NCBI GenBank assembly: GCA_009667805.1
Contig: CM019065.1
Span: forward strand, 150,758,101-150,822,100
Reading direction: 5' to 3'
Source: Leptobrachium leishanense
Taxonomy: Eukaryota > Chordata > Amphibia > Anura > Megophryidae
DNA length: 64,000 bases
Positions 1 to 11,010 of the stretch are shown here, one piece after another. Within the stretch, counting starts at the first letter, position 1; each line of letters begins with the position of its first letter. The position numbers and the translations under genes are program-made. The notes beneath the pieces were generated by a model. That model did not search any database, had not been told where the DNA came from, and saw only the letters and a list, made by a program, of their open reading frames with translations.

Positions 1-109
1 TGGCCAGATTTGGAAGCAGATAGGATTTGTGACAGTGGACGGTAAAGGTTTCTCATGCAGATTGTTGTAAAATAATTATTGTCAGTAATTGTTATCAGAA
101 AGGATTGCT

Positions 110-328
110 ATGGTTAAATGCCAAACCCAAATGCTTCAGACCCAGTGTCACAAGATAATGCTGTATTTAGCAGATGCAATGGCAAAACAGGGCGCTGTAG
201 CAGCTATTCCACACCCAGACTATGACACTCATCCGGCCATCCAGAGATTGATGGTAATGATACTACAATTGTACCAAGATCGAGATATAGTAAACCTCCA
301 GGCTGTGGCCTCAGAGGCAGATTTTTAA
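110..328 (+). CDS. Unrecognised small ORF A (72 aa)
   Basis: An ATG at 110 opens a 72-codon frame that is mostly polar with Met, Gln and Cys. I see no transmembrane segment, zinc motif or known catalytic signature. It lies just upstream of a second ORF and of an LTR-like segment around 900-1140, so an accessory or 3'-terminal ORF of an endogenous retrovirus-like element cut by the left window edge is one possibility. Chance is also possible at this length. Function unknown. Confidence 0.25.
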   Translation: MVKCQTQMLQTQCHKIMLYLADAMAKQGAVAAIPHPDYDTHPAIQRLMVMILQLYQDRDIVNLQAVASEADF

Positions 329-507
329 GCTTTGGGAAACTTTGTGTATGACAAAAGGATATGAATGGCCTTAAGTCATACAACGAGGGGAAGTTGAGTA
401 TTATGAAAGCAGTTACCCCCCCTTTATTTTTATTACCTCTCTTTTATTTTATTTCATACTTTATGGTTTCAGACATAGAGGTAAAGAACAGACCGCTAAG
501 GCTTTAG

Positions 508-888
508 CAGCGAGGTTTGTATGTAAAGACAGGGCCTCGCGTTATCACAGATGATATTTGTGCAGCACAGGCAGAATATGTGGCGCACTTGATTAGTAAA
601 TTGAACGGCATCTACGGTGATAGATCTTTCTTTCTTTACCTGCAGGTCATCCAACGCATCCTTTCAGATCAAGCGGTGGTCAAGCAGATAATCAGGAGGA
701 CCAAGGAGGATTTCCGATACAGTGAGCCGACTACAATGATCACAGTGACCAGAACAACAGCCCTGACAGAAGGTTCCCCAGCATGGATTCACGCAAGCAG
801 GATAACGATGGCTTACAAGCGCTGGACGGATCACAGCCAAGCAGAAGCAAGCAAGGAGGCTTTATCTTTGTATTACTCTGTATTTTAA
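508..888 (+). CDS. Unrecognised small ORF B (~125 aa), no good ATG at its start
   Basis: The frame is open from just after a TAG at 505-507 to the TAA at 886-888. No ATG lies near its 5' end, so translation would need an upstream exon. A pyrimidine-rich tract (about 418-450) and TTTCAG ending at 472 look like a splice acceptor, but joining there does not enter this frame cleanly. The protein is amphipathic, basic in its second half and matches no family I recognise. Together with ORF A it may be the 3' coding end of an ERV-like element. Confidence 0.25.
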   Translation, partial: QRGLYVKTGPRVITDDICAAQAEYVAHLISKLNGIYGDRSFFLYLQVIQRILSDQAVVKQIIRRTKEDFRYSEPTTMITVTRTTALTEGSPAWIHASRITMAYKRWTDHSQAEASKEALSLYYSVF

Positions 889-899
889 CTTTTAATATG

Positions 900-1140
900 C
901 TGCTGTAGGCATTTTAGTAGCTGTTACTTCTCTCTGATTGGATATTGAAACATCATGAAGAGTATATATATGAAAATAAAGAGGAGCAAAAGCGGAGAGC
1001 TTCTAAGTGAAAGAACTTCCACGTCTCCGTGTGGTTATTCTAGATGCGTGATCTCTCTCAGATCGATCCTGATGATATATTGCCAAGGAGAGATGATCTA
1101 ACCGGTTAGCAGTTTATCGCATAGAAGATTACCGACACAC
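900..1140 (+). other. Possible retroviral LTR segment (TATA followed by AATAAA)
   Basis: Directly downstream of ORF B lies a TATATATAT run near 964, then AATAAA near 974, then GC-richer sequence that could be R/U5. This order is common in retroviral LTRs. No partner LTR, primer site or target duplication is visible because the left part is outside the window, so the call is weak. Confidence 0.2.
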
Positions 1141-1475
1141 AGCACGCAGAGGCTGACTTTTCCTGCCAACAGGCTGGGAACGGAGACGGGTCAGAGGAGA
1201 GCCAGAAAGCCATGGGGCGTGCTATGCACCACGCGGCGTATCAGCCAGTCACCCGCGAGGACTAAATGGGATGCCCTGTGGCATTAAGGAGTTAAAGGAA
1301 AGTAACGGTTTAAAGGTGGGGCGTGCAGAGGGAGTCCGGAGGGATTTTGTTTAACCCCTCCATTTCCTCCCACTTCTGGTTTACTTTTAACCTCATAGTA
1401 TCCCTTTAAATTAAATGATCATGGTGAAAGAATAGCCTCTGAATCTGTATGCCCATTTTGCCTTGTTGTTACTGG
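1141..1475. other. No gene seen; left flank of the gypsy element
   Basis: Unremarkable sequence. The last four bases, CTGG (1472-1475), are the left target-site duplication of the LTR retrotransposon. Confidence 0.5.
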
Positions 1476-2573
1476 TGTAGCGCTGTGTTAAAATCTTGCT
1501 GTGGCATTACCTATTTTTGGCCACAAGATGGAGACAGTCGCGATTAGAGACACTGGACATTGGGACTACATTTCCCGGCATGCTTTGCAAGGAGACAGGA
1601 AGTGGGTGGGGACTGGACACTTACATCCTCCACCTCGTGGAGAACGCGCCAGAGCGCGCCAGGGAACGAGAGAAAGCAGACGCACTGAAGACATCGCGAG
1701 AGGGCCTAGGCCAGAGCCCGAGTGAGACCTGTCAGTCCTTATTGGATCACTCAACCTGAGGAGAGGGAGACTTGCCAGAATCCAGGAATTGCTGCAGACA
1801 GGAGGAACCGAAGACCTCGAGTGCGGAGTCACCGTGGTTGATCGGTACGGAGAGCAGGCGGTGAGCTGGACAAGCTGCATGAAGTCAGACAACGGATCCG
1901 GCCGCTAGTATCCCCAGTCAAAATCGGGCGGAGAGACGTCCTGGGTCAGTGGAGCCTAAAGCAATCGTCGGATGGGTGAGAGGCCTCCAAGGCTGTTTTG
2001 TGATTAAAGGACACGCTGTTGTTTTCTCTTTAAAGTCCACAGGGCCCCAACTGACTAGTCGAAGACCTTCCTTCAGTAAATTCACTGGCCAGTTGAACAG
2101 TACCCGGGTACCACACACACATATACATCTTTTACATTCCGGGACTTAACCAGTGCAGGACTCATTCTGTTACGAATCGGAACAGGGGTTAAAGATAAAG
2201 CTACGTTCCGAATTATATTTTTCTCTTTTTCCGCTGCGCGTTTACCGCAATACGAAGGGATTGCATGTTTGGGTTTCGCTACGTGTCCCCTTTTTCTGAA
2301 CTATCGGGAAATTGCATTCTTTTCTGTTCGGTGGCGAATATTTTCCGAAATACGAAGCCTCGTGTTTCGTTTCTTTTCCGCTACGCATTTTACCGTGATA
2401 CGAAAATACTGTAATAATACTTGTGAATACCGTGTCTCAACATCTGCTTATTATTTTAGTAAACTATTTAAATGATAAAAACTCACAACTGTGTCGGAGT
2501 ATATTTATTCCCTAGTGCGGGGAGACTGACCCGTGGTTCATTTTCAGCGGCTCCTCCGGGAGTGAGCGCTACA
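1476..2573 (+). repeat. 5' LTR (1098 bp)
   Basis: Direct repeat of 8827-9943. It is 19 bp shorter than the 3' LTR. The differences include a rearranged stretch around 1820-1845, a 7-bp duplication present only in the 3' copy near 9707, and scattered single-base changes. The TGTAGCGC/GCGCTACA termini fix the boundaries. Confidence 0.95.
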
Positions 2574-2575
2574 CG

Positions 2576-2595
2576 TGGGGGCTCGTTTCCGGGAT
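2576..2595 (+). other. Primer binding site, tRNA-Pro-like
   Basis: Two bases after the 5' LTR comes TGGGGGCTCGTTTCCGGGAT. The TGG start and the first eleven bases agree with the complement of the 3' end of tRNA-Pro, the primer used by many gammaretroviruses. Relative to a perfect 18-mer, two extra T residues sit in the middle, so the priming tRNA is inferred rather than certain. Confidence 0.7.
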
Positions 2596-2631
2596 CCAGT
2601 CTCTGGAAAAACCGCATCTAAAGGGTTAAAT

Positions 2632-4131
2632 ATGGATCCAGACACTGTTGCCGAGTGGTGTGGGGAGCACAGTAGCCAGTTAGAATGTTGTATAGTCATG
2701 GATATTCCCGCAGACACTTGGGCTGAAGATCAGATTCGCCAGGCCGTGGCCACGCTAGCACCAGATCATCGGGGGTTAATACTGGACATTGAAAAAAACC
2801 CCAGATACTTCTCACATGTATGTTCTTCTCGAATGGAGAAAGGGTGTTCCGCCATGTTTTCAGGGCACGAGCGTGAAACTGGCTGAAGAGGTGGAGGTCC
2901 AACTAATTCAGCCAAGTACGCCACGTGGTGAATCAGCAAGTGCCGCAACCGCTCGTTCCGCGCTTAGTCCGTTGGCCATGATCGGCCTGAATTTATCGTG
3001 GCTATTGGAGATCTACTGGCTAAATGTCAGAAAACAAGCCCTCCTCACACTAACTTCGGTTATCGACGGTTAAGAAATTTTACAGGAAACGTACCAACTC
3101 CGGCGGGAGAAGAAACCTTTGAAGAATGGGTGGAACAGGCGATGCAGGCTCTGGATGAGTGGGATGTCCCTGAGGCCCAGAAAAAGCAAAGGATCACCGA
3201 GAGCTTAAAGGGACCTGCGTCGGAAGCGGTGAGAAACCTAAAACTGAGTAGAAAAGATTGTACTGCTTTAGATTACTTAAACGTTCTTGAAGAAGTTTTT
3301 GGGCGAACTGAAAAGGCGGCCGAACTGGTATATCAGTACGAACACACCTATCAGAGAAGAGGTGAAAGGATGACCGAGTACATGAGGCGCCTGGATAAGA
3401 TTCTACACCAGATACTCCTGAAGAAAGGGGCCGAACCGGCCGAAGTAGATAAGATCCGAATAAAACAGATCCTGAGGGGCTCTCAACCTCTAGATCCAGT
3501 AATGATGCAGCTGAGAAGCAGAGCAGGTAACCAAGAGTTAAAGTACCTGGAACTGATCCGAGTTGTACGAGAGGAAGAGGCTTTACTAGAAGATAAATCT
3601 TTCAGGCGGGGGGAAAGGGCTTATGCACAACCTGTGAGACATAACGACGGCCTGCAGCCTGAAAGCGACTCTCTAGATACTTATGGATGTGACGAGGACG
3701 AACAAGAACACTTAGTTGTTTTTAAATCTACAGAGAGGGCTGCCAAAGAATCGAACCTCCCTGAACGGGGTGAATTGTCCAAAACCGTCAAAGTTCAGGA
3801 AGCTCAAGTTGAATTGCAACAAGCGCACGCGGAACTGTGCCGGGTATTGATGAAGGTGACAGAGATGCAGGCAGAAATGCAGAAATTCCTCACAGGTATG
3901 CAGACGACGGGAGTTGCTGTGGCATCTGGTCCAAGTCCTTTAACCAAATCTCAACAAGCAACTACGTCTCCGCTCTCTAAGAAGAGATGTTTCGGGTGTG
4001 GAGAAATGGGCCATTTCCGCGCACAGTGCAAAGGCCGAAAGCCTGAGAAGGATAGAGTCAAGGGACTGTTGGAAGCCCTGGAAGGACTGTTATCCACCTC
4101 ACTGGCGGGAAACGCCAGAGGGCACCAGTGA
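2632..4131 (+). pseudogene. gag: Gypsy gag, PNMA-like capsid with CCHC knuckle, two frame breaks
   Basis: The start is the ATG at 2632, soon after the primer site. About 2632-2985 encodes an N-terminal domain of the type seen in PNMA (paraneoplastic Ma) proteins, including an EWCGEH-like start. About 3055-3600 encodes a helical capsid region with the PNMA-type order of FTGNVPTP, a WVEQA segment and an acidic REEEA segment. About 3790-3890 is heptad-like and likely coiled coil. A zinc knuckle of form C-X2-C-X4-H-X4-C lies at 3988-4029. The N-terminal frame shifts near 2820 and returns near 2985, so this copy cannot make full Gag. PNMA genes are known to be domesticated gypsy gag genes, so this is a plausible relative of their source lineage. 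The stop at 4129-4131 overlaps the start of the pol frame. Confidence 0.85.
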
Positions 4132-4790
4132 AGGAGCAACCTGAGTGCCCGAGGGTTGAACCCCGCTCCAGAAACCAAGCAAAGACTAAGAGGGCGAGAA
4201 GGCCCAAAGCCGAGCCAACTGTAGAGCCTGCCAGGACTGAAAGAGTCACTCCCTTAGCATCCGGGTCTACGTCATGGGGAAGCAATGCACACCCAAAACC
4301 TGCACGGGCCAAGAAAAAGGCCAGGGTACAGCAAACTGGGTCTAAGTGTCCGGATACCGCCCACCAATTTCCCAAACTGATAGGTCCTTCTCCTATTGTG
4401 CCAATCCAAGTGGAAGGAGTCTACACCAAAGCCCTGTTGGATTCAGGGGCTCAAGTGACATTGATCTACAGAGACTTCTACGAGAAACACTTAAAGCACA
4501 TTCCTCTCTGCAAGAATTGAAGGATTTGGAAATATGGGGTATCGGCACTGAGAAACTCCCTTATGACGGGTACCTGCAAGTGAAGTTGGAGATCAGATCT
4601 GAAGTCATCGGGCAGTCTGGGGGTTGTGATGCATTGGCTATTGTGTGTCCTCGACCCTCGGGTGCGAACAGAAGCTCCCTGATAGTGGGGACGAATACTG
4701 ACCTAGTGCGGCGTCTCCTGACGCCTATTCGTGTTGGAAGAAGGTTCAACTCAAGGAGTACACCAATGTTACGTCCGGTCTCTATCAGAG
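4128..4790 (+). pseudogene. pol: Gypsy pol: linker and aspartic protease, two frame breaks
   Basis: The pol frame opens over the gag stop in another phase, as in elements that use frameshifting or stop bypass to make Gag-Pol. A basic linker precedes the retropepsin active site: LLDSGAQ with DSGA at 4440-4451, followed by VTLIY. The frame is lost near 4505 and continues in a second phase to about 4735 (with an IVGTNTDLV-like segment), then in a third. The protease would cleave Gag and Gag-Pol in the particle. The breaks look like single-base indels. Confidence 0.85.
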
Positions 4791-4791
4791 G

Positions 4792-6212
4792 ATGGTCGAA
4801 GAACGAAAGGCACCTGCCGAGGTGGGAAGACTGTGGAGACTGGGTGGAACAGAGAAGGTTCTGCAAGCAGGAGAAGTAGCGAGCTTCCGGGCTTCAGTCA
4901 AGTTGAACGGATCGCAACCCGGCCCCTATGTGGTGCTGGGAACCGATTTTAATCATGGGAGTGAAACCGGAGTCGAAGTAATTCCTGAAATAATCTCCAC
5001 CAAAGCTCTGAAGAGAACACGAGGAAGAGTCTCGGTCAGCGTGTGCAATGTGACGGATTCTCCAGTAGTCCTTAAAGCACGAATGCCTATCGGGCAAGTA
5101 GAGTCTGCTACACCCCTCTCTACCGATTTAGGAGGGGGAGTGGATAAAGAGATTCCAGATGAAAGATTCTACCCCAAAGACGCTCCCATTTCACCTGAGT
5201 GGAAGAAACGTCTTCAGTCTCAAGTCTTAAAGTGGAAGGAATTGTTCTCGAAAGATGAGTTCGATGTGGGCCTAGCAAAGAGTACTGAGCACCGCATTCG
5301 GTTACAAGAAGACAAGCCATTTCGGGAAAGATCAAGGCGAGTTCCGCTAGGAGACTTAGATGATCTGCGAGAGCAGCTGAATGAATTGCAAAGAACCAAG
5401 GTGATTCAAGAGTCCAGGAGTCCATACGCATCTCCCATAGTGTTGGTCCGGAAGAAAAATGGTTCTGTCCGTCTATGCATAGACTATCCGCACGTTGAAC
5501 CGGAGAACCATCCCCGATCAATATGCCACTCCTCGGATAGAAGATGCCCTACAGTGTTTGTCTGGAGCAAAGTGGTTTAGTGTACTAGACCTGCGAAGCG
5601 GATATCACCAGATACCCATGCATCCTGAAGACAAGGAGAAAACTGCGTTCATCTGTCCACTGGGGTTCTTTGAATTCAACAGGATGCCTCAAGGCCTTAC
5701 GGGGGCTCCAGCCACGTTCCAACGGTTGATGGAGAAGACAGTCGGGGATATGAATCTAATCGAAGTATTAGTGTACCTGGATGACATAATTGTGTTTGGG
5801 AAGACTCTGGAAGAACATGAGCAACGTTTGGAGAAGGTCTTGAAGAGGCTCCATGAAGAGGGGCTGAAACTGTCTCTGGAGAAATGCCAATTCTGTCTAC
5901 CGTCTGTTACGTATCTGGGACATGTGGTCTCAGCAGAAGGTGTTTCAACAGACCCTCGGAAGTTGGAGGCCGTAGCTTCTTGGCCTAGACCCCGAAACGT
6001 CACTGAGCTTAGATCTTTCTTGGATTCTGTTCATACTATCGAAGATTTGTGGGAGGATTCGCGAAAATAGCTCAACCACTGAACAAACTCCTGCAGAAGG
6101 AACCACAGAAGAAGGCTGCAAGGTCTCTGATAAAAACCCGTCAGCTCCAGGGCCAAGGAAAGCTCGAGAGTCTATACAAGGTGAATGGACCAGTCAATGT
6201 GAAGGAGCTTTC
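4792..6212 (+). pseudogene. pol: Gypsy pol: reverse transcriptase, frame breaks near 5490, 6025 and 6200
   Basis: The RT N-terminus includes the SPYASPIVLVRKKNGSVRLC-type block near 5420-5480. An indel near 5490 interrupts the next conserved block. The new phase carries LDLRSGYHQI (about 5587-5616), GFFEFNRMPQGLTGAPATFQ (about 5665-5725) and the catalytic YLDD at 5774-5785, then the thumb/connection segment TYLGHVVSAEGV. The phase changes again near 6025, just before the connection region, and near 6200. The motifs are typical of Ty3/gypsy RT. This copy cannot encode an intact enzyme. Confidence 0.92.
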
Positions 6213-6650
6213 GTGAAACTGAAAGAGAGTCTAACCCGAGCTCCTGTTTTGGCCTATGCGGACCCTCACAAGCCGTATGAGTTACATGTGGATGCCAGCC
6301 GAGAAGGCCTGGGAGGAGTCATGTATCAGGAGTATGGTGGATTGCTGAGGCCTGTAGCGTACGTGAGCCGGAGCCTTACGCCTTCAGAGAAGAACTACCC
6401 TACTCACAAGTTGGAGTTCCTAGCCTTAAAGTGGGCAGTGGTAGACAAGTTAAAAGACTATCTGTATGGAGCCGAGTTTGTGATCAAGACGGATAACAAT
6501 CCTCTTACCTCATCCTTACTACCGCAAAACTGGACGCAACGGGACATCGGTGGTTGGCCGCTCTGTCAGGGTTTCGGTTCAGCCTGAAGTACCGCCCTGG
6601 GGTGAATAATCGAGATGCTGATGCGTTATCGAGAAGACCCTACACTACAG
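6213..6650 (+). pseudogene. pol: Gypsy pol: RNase H domain, frame break near 6545
   Basis: A LHVDASREGLGG segment near 6285-6320 supplies the first RNase H acidic residue. It is followed by RPVAYVSRSLTPSEKNY and the TDNNPL block near 6490-6510. After the break the phase continues with FSLKYRPGVNNRDADALSRR, the usual end of gypsy RNase H leading into the tether and integrase. Confidence 0.88.
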
Positions 6651-8090
6651 AATGGACTCAGTTGACTCCAGACGGGGTGCAAGCTTTGTGTCAAGGAACA
6701 GAGCGCCGGGTCAAAGGAGGGATTGAAGCGGAGGCCATAGGAGTCATGGCTGCGGCTGTTCCTGAGTTTTACTGTAACCCTACACAGTTAAGGGATGAAA
6801 ATTTACCTACCTTTTCGAGACAGGACCTGAAAGCGGATCAGGCCAGAGACCCTTTAATTGCCTTGACCATAAAGGCCCTGACTGCAAACCAGCGAGAGAT
6901 TTTGTTAACTAACTCCCCGAGTGGGGCCAGGTTGGTCTATAAAGAGTGGGAGCGGTTAAAGATGTTGGATGGGGTGGTCTACCGAAGGGGCCCCTCAACC
7001 AACGCTGAAGAGATTCAACAGTTATTCCTCCCCACTAAACATAGGGAGAGTGTGCTGCGATCCCTACATGATGAGCATGGACATTTAGGTGCAGAGAGAA
7101 CTTTTATGCTGGTGCAAGATAGGTTTTATTGGCCTTGCATGAGGGCTGAAGTAGAAAGTTATTGTCATTCCTGTTTGAGGTGTATTCAGAGAAAGACTCT
7201 ACCGACCCGAACTGCTCCAATGAGCCATCTGCAGAGTCAGGGACCCATGGATTTGGTGTGCATTGACTTCTTGTGCTTAGAGCCGGATGCTAGTGGGCAA
7301 GGGAACATTCTAATAGTGACTGATCATTTCACTCGTTATGCCAAGCATTTTCCACAAAGATCAACGCGCTCCGACAGTGGCCAAGGTGTTGATGGAAAAG
7401 TTCTTTGTTCATTACGGACTGCCAAGGAGGATACACTCTGATCAGGGTAGAGACTTTGAAAGCAGACTGGTGGGGCAATTGTTAGAGTTGTTGGGAATCC
7501 AAAAGACCCGAACTACACCATATCACCCTCAAGGTGATGCTCAGCCTGAAAGGTTTAATCGCACACTGCTAAACATGCTGGGGACCTTGTCGAATGTGGA
7601 GAAGCAGAGTTGGAGTCGGCACATAGCTACTCTGGTGCATGCATATAACAGTACGGAGAGCGATGCAACTGGATACTCGCCGTACCGTCTTATGTTCGGA
7701 AGAGAGGCTCGACTGCCGGTTGATTTGGCATTTGGTTATCTCTAGACCAGACGTCAGTAGCTTCCCTATAGAAACTACGTGGATAGACTTCGAAAGAATT
7801 TGGCTTCTGCATTTGAACAGGCCCGGTTGACCTCAGGAAACAGGGAGCAAAGAAACAAAAGGAACTATGACTTGAAAGTCCGAATACAAGATCTACAACC
7901 CGGTGATAGGGTTCTGTTGAAGAACTTGGGTGCTGCTGCGAGACACAAGTTGGCGGATAGATGGAGTTCCCAGGTTTACATTGTCTGCAAACAACTGCCG
8001 GGTCTACCAGTGTATCAGATACGCCCGGATGGAAAGGCTGGGCCTCTCAAGAACTGGCACCGGAATCACTTGTTACCTTTGAGAGAGGCT
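6651..8090 (+). pseudogene. pol: Gypsy pol: integrase (HHCC, DDE and GPY/F-type region), frame breaks near 7350-7435 and 7745-7780
   Basis: An HHCC zinc finger is encoded at about 7060-7185 (HDEHGHLG followed by CHSCLRC). The DDE core has its first Asp in CIDFLC near 7265, its second in HSDQGRDF near 7440 and its Glu in QPERFNR near 7550. The basic C-terminal domain with QPGDRVLLKN (about 7895-7925) and a KNWHRNHLLPL end resembles the GPY/F module. Phases change around 7350-7435, and two close shifts occur around 7745-7780. The enzyme would insert the element and leave the observed 4-bp duplication. Confidence 0.9.
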
Positions 8091-8747
8091 GTGAGAATGC
8101 CAGTTGGGGACGAACTGCCTCTGCCGAATCCGCCTGCTCCACGTTTGCCTCCCGTTACTCGGTCTCAACAGACCCGGGTTGCCGAAGAGAGCGAAAGAGA
8201 CAGTGAAGAAGAGAGTTATTGTCTAGACTGGATGCGCTCACCGGAGCCTGAGGAGGTTGTCGTTGTTCCTGAGCGGTGGGAGAGTAACTTGAGGCCTGAA
8301 GCTCCTGAATTTCTGCTAGAAGTCCCTGAGACTGCTGAAATCCCTGAGGCTCTTGAATTTCAGCTGGAAGTCCCTGAGGCTGTTGGGATCCCGGTAGCTC
8401 CGGAAGTTGAAGCTTATTCAGGCGATTATAGTTCTATGCCTTCACTGGAGGGATCATACTCTGAAGAAACGTCTGCTCCAGTGATAGAGAGAAGGACTGA
8501 GCCAACCCTTATAGTACTTCCACCTGAAGAGGAACTGATTGAGCCAGAACCAAAACGCTCTGTTCGACCGCCCCAACGACTCACCTACGACTCACCAGGA
8601 CATAGCACTGAAGAGGCCATCACCACAGTACAGAGGTTGCCCGAAGTGTCTGCTATGCTAGCTGAGGTAGCCCAAAATATGAGTCAACTTGAGGAAGTGT
8701 TCCTAACTCACTATATGTATGCTGCTGAACCTGTGCATGTTATGTAA
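8091..8747 (+). CDS. C-terminal Pol tail, proline- and glutamate-rich with short internal repeats
   Basis: Downstream of the integrase C-terminal domain the same frame stays open for about 220 codons to TAA at 8745-8747. The tail is strongly acidic and Pro/Val-rich, with three degenerate PEAxEFxLEVPE-type repeats at about 8290-8400. I see no chromodomain or envelope features (no signal peptide or transmembrane segment). It is probably a tether-like extension of integrase; function unknown. Confidence 0.6.
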   Translation: MRMPVGDELPLPNPPAPRLPPVTRSQQTRVAEESERDSEEESYCLDWMRSPEPEEVVVVPERWESNLRPEAPEFLLEVPETAEIPEALEFQLEVPEAVGIPVAPEVEAYSGDYSSMPSLEGSYSEETSAPVIERRTEPTLIVLPPEEELIEPEPKRSVRPPQRLTYDSPGHSTEEAITTVQRLPEVSAMLAEVAQNMSQLEEVFLTHYMYAAEPVHVM

Positions 8748-8813
8748 ACTGTATTCAATATTGTGGAAATGTAATGTAACTGTTGTACCTCCTTGGAGAG
8801 ACCCAAGAGTTCT

Positions 8814-8826
8814 AGGAGGGGGAGAG
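8814..8826 (+). other. Polypurine tract
   Basis: AGGAGGGGGAGAG abuts the 3' LTR directly, the expected place for plus-strand priming. Confidence 0.9.
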
Positions 8827-9943
8827 TGTAGCGCTGTGTTAAAATCTTGCTGTGGCATTACCTATTTTTGGCCACAAGATGGAGACAGTCGCGATTAGAG
8901 ACACTGGACATTGGACTACATTTCCCTGCATGCTTTGCAAGGAGACAGGAAGTGGGTGGGGACTGGACACTTACATCCTCCACCTCGTGGAGAACGCGCC
9001 AGAGCGAGCCAGGGAACGAGAGAAAGCAGACGCACTGAAGACATCGCGAGAGGGCCTAGGCCAGAGCCCGAGTGAGACCTGTCAGTCCTTTTGGATCACT
9101 CAACCTGAGGAGAAGGAGACTTGCCAGAATCCAGGAATTGCTGCAGACCGGAGGAACCGAAGACCCGAGTAGGACGTACGTCGGAGTGACGGAGTGTGAG
9201 TTGATCGGGTACGGAGAGCAGGCGGTGAGCTGGACAAGCTGCAAGAAGTCAGACAACGGATCTGGCCGCTAGTATCTCCAGTCAAAATCGGGCGGAGAGA
9301 CGTCCTGGGTCAGCGGAGCCTAAAGCAATCGTCGGATGGGTGAGAGGCCTCCAAGGCTGTTTTGTGATTAAAGGACACGCTGTTGTTTTCTCTTTAAAGT
9401 CCACAGGGCCCCAACTGACTAGTCGAAGACCTTCCTTCAGTAAATTCACTGGCCAGTTGAACAGTACCCGGGTACCACACACACATATACATCTTTTACA
9501 TTCCGGGACTTAACCAGTGCAGGACTCATTCTGTTACGAATCGGAACAGGGGTTAAAGATAAAGATACGTTCCGAATTATATTTTTCTCTTTTTCCGCTG
9601 CGCGTTTACCGCAATACGAAGGGATTGCATGTTTGGTTTCGCTACGTGTCCCCTTTTTCTGAACTATCGGGAAATTGCATTCTTTTCTGTTCGGTGGCGA
9701 ATATTTAATATTTTCCGAAATACGAAGCCTCGTGTTTCGTTTCTTTTCCGCTACGCGTTTTACCGTGATACGAAAATACTGTAATAATACTTGTGAATAC
9801 CGTGTCTCAACATCTGCTTATTATTTTAGTAAACTATTTAAATGATAAAAACTCACAACTGTGTCGGAGTATATTTATTCCCTAGTGCGGGGAGACTGAC
9901 CCGTGGTTCATTTTCAGCGGCTCCTCCGGGAGTGAGCGCTACA
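8827..9943 (+). repeat. 3' LTR (1117 bp)
   Basis: Direct repeat of 1476-2573 with the same terminal 8-mers, followed by the CTGG target duplication at 9944-9947. Confidence 0.95.
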
Positions 9944-10082
9944 CTGGTCTAACTTTATATTTACTGAATTGCAATTCAACAGCAATACACTGCTTTTCTT
10001 GCAACTATATACACTCTCTATGCTCTCCACTGTCATCTCCTGCCTCACCGCTTTCATCAGTATCAGGTACTGTCTTGTTGCC

Positions 10083-10390
10083 ACCTCTCCTGTATCTCTA
10101 AAAGGAAACAAAGTAGCAAAACAAGAGGACATAGTCTTAGATTAGAGGGGCAAAGGGTTAAAAGTAACATCAGGAAGCATTATTTTACTGAGAGGGTGGT
10201 GGATACATGGAACAGTCTTCCAGTAGAAGTGGTAGAGGCCAAAACAGTAATTGAATTTAAGCAGGCATGGGATAGGCATAAGGCTATCCTAAACAAAAGA
10301 TAAATCCAGGTAAAGTATCCATGTAATCGGGCAGACTAGATGGGCCGAAAGGTTCTTATCTGCCGACATTTTTCTATGTTTCTAGGTTTC
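10083..10390 (+). mobile_element. CR1-like LINE 3' end (5'-truncated)
   Basis: Translates to the extreme C-terminus of a CR1/jockey-type RT (RGHSLRLEGQRF, then TWNSLPVEVVEAKT), then a short 3' UTR ending in TTTCTATGTTTCTA-type repeats. The same sequence occurs reversed at 24402-25118. Confidence 0.85.
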
Positions 10391-11010
10391 TTTCATCTTC
10401 TCCCACCTTGCTCATCTCATTTCTTTTTATTGTTTCATGTCACTGATTCTTTTCTCATCCTTTCTGAATAGAAATAGTTGGAATTTGAAACAGTAAACCT
10501 ATATACTCCCTGAGTTGTGTATCATGTTTCATATGAAACAGTCTGTTATTTCTTTAATCTATTTGAGACAAAACATTATTCACACTAAGCTATGTTTACA
10601 GAAGAACTAACAGAAGACTTAAAGAGCTGCGGACTAGACGAAACAAAAAAATATTGGTTATAATTTTAGAAACTGATCAGCAATGAATAATTAAGCTTAG
10701 ATTGTATGAGTAATAGTTCAAAGAGACATTAAAGGGTAACTTGAGCAAACATCAAATGACAGCATGGAGTGGGGGTAGGTTGTGAAATAAAGACATATTT
10801 GTGGGTTATTTGGAATCACATTACATTATCTAGAATTCAGCAGCAACATATTTCTCAGCGTTTTACAACTGGGAAATACAGACAATATACAGTATATCTA
10901 TACAGAAAGAACAACAAACTCTGCTTATGGAATAATAATCTAGTAATTACGGCACTTGATACACATGCTCTGACAGATGGAATGGATATGAAAAGTAAAG
11001 TACTACCAAA
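10391..11010. other. AT-rich stretch, no gene seen
   Basis: Nothing clearly functional. A TTAAAGGG run near 10728 resembles the terminus of T2/Kolobok-type MITEs, but no partner end was found. Confidence 0.4.

Larger units (their letters stand above)
1476..9943 (+). mobile_element. Full-length Ty3/gypsy LTR retrotransposon (8.47 kb)
   Basis: Two LTRs (1476-2573 and 8827-9943) both begin TGTAGCGC and end GCGCTACA, a perfect 8-bp terminal inverted repeat. CTGG flanks the insertion on both sides (1472-1475 and 9944-9947), a 4-bp target duplication. Between the LTRs, in order, are a primer site, gag with a CCHC knuckle, aspartic protease, RT (YLDD), RNase H, integrase and a polypurine tract. The order PR-RT-RH-IN assigns it to Ty3/gypsy. 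By eye the LTRs differ by roughly ten substitutions plus a few indels over 1.1 kb, so the insertion is young. A separate solo LTR of the same terminus type lies at 21562-22503. Confidence 0.95.

Noticed and set aside
8091..8747. Envelope gene after pol
   Set aside because: No signal peptide, cysteine pattern or transmembrane segment. The frame continues from integrase.
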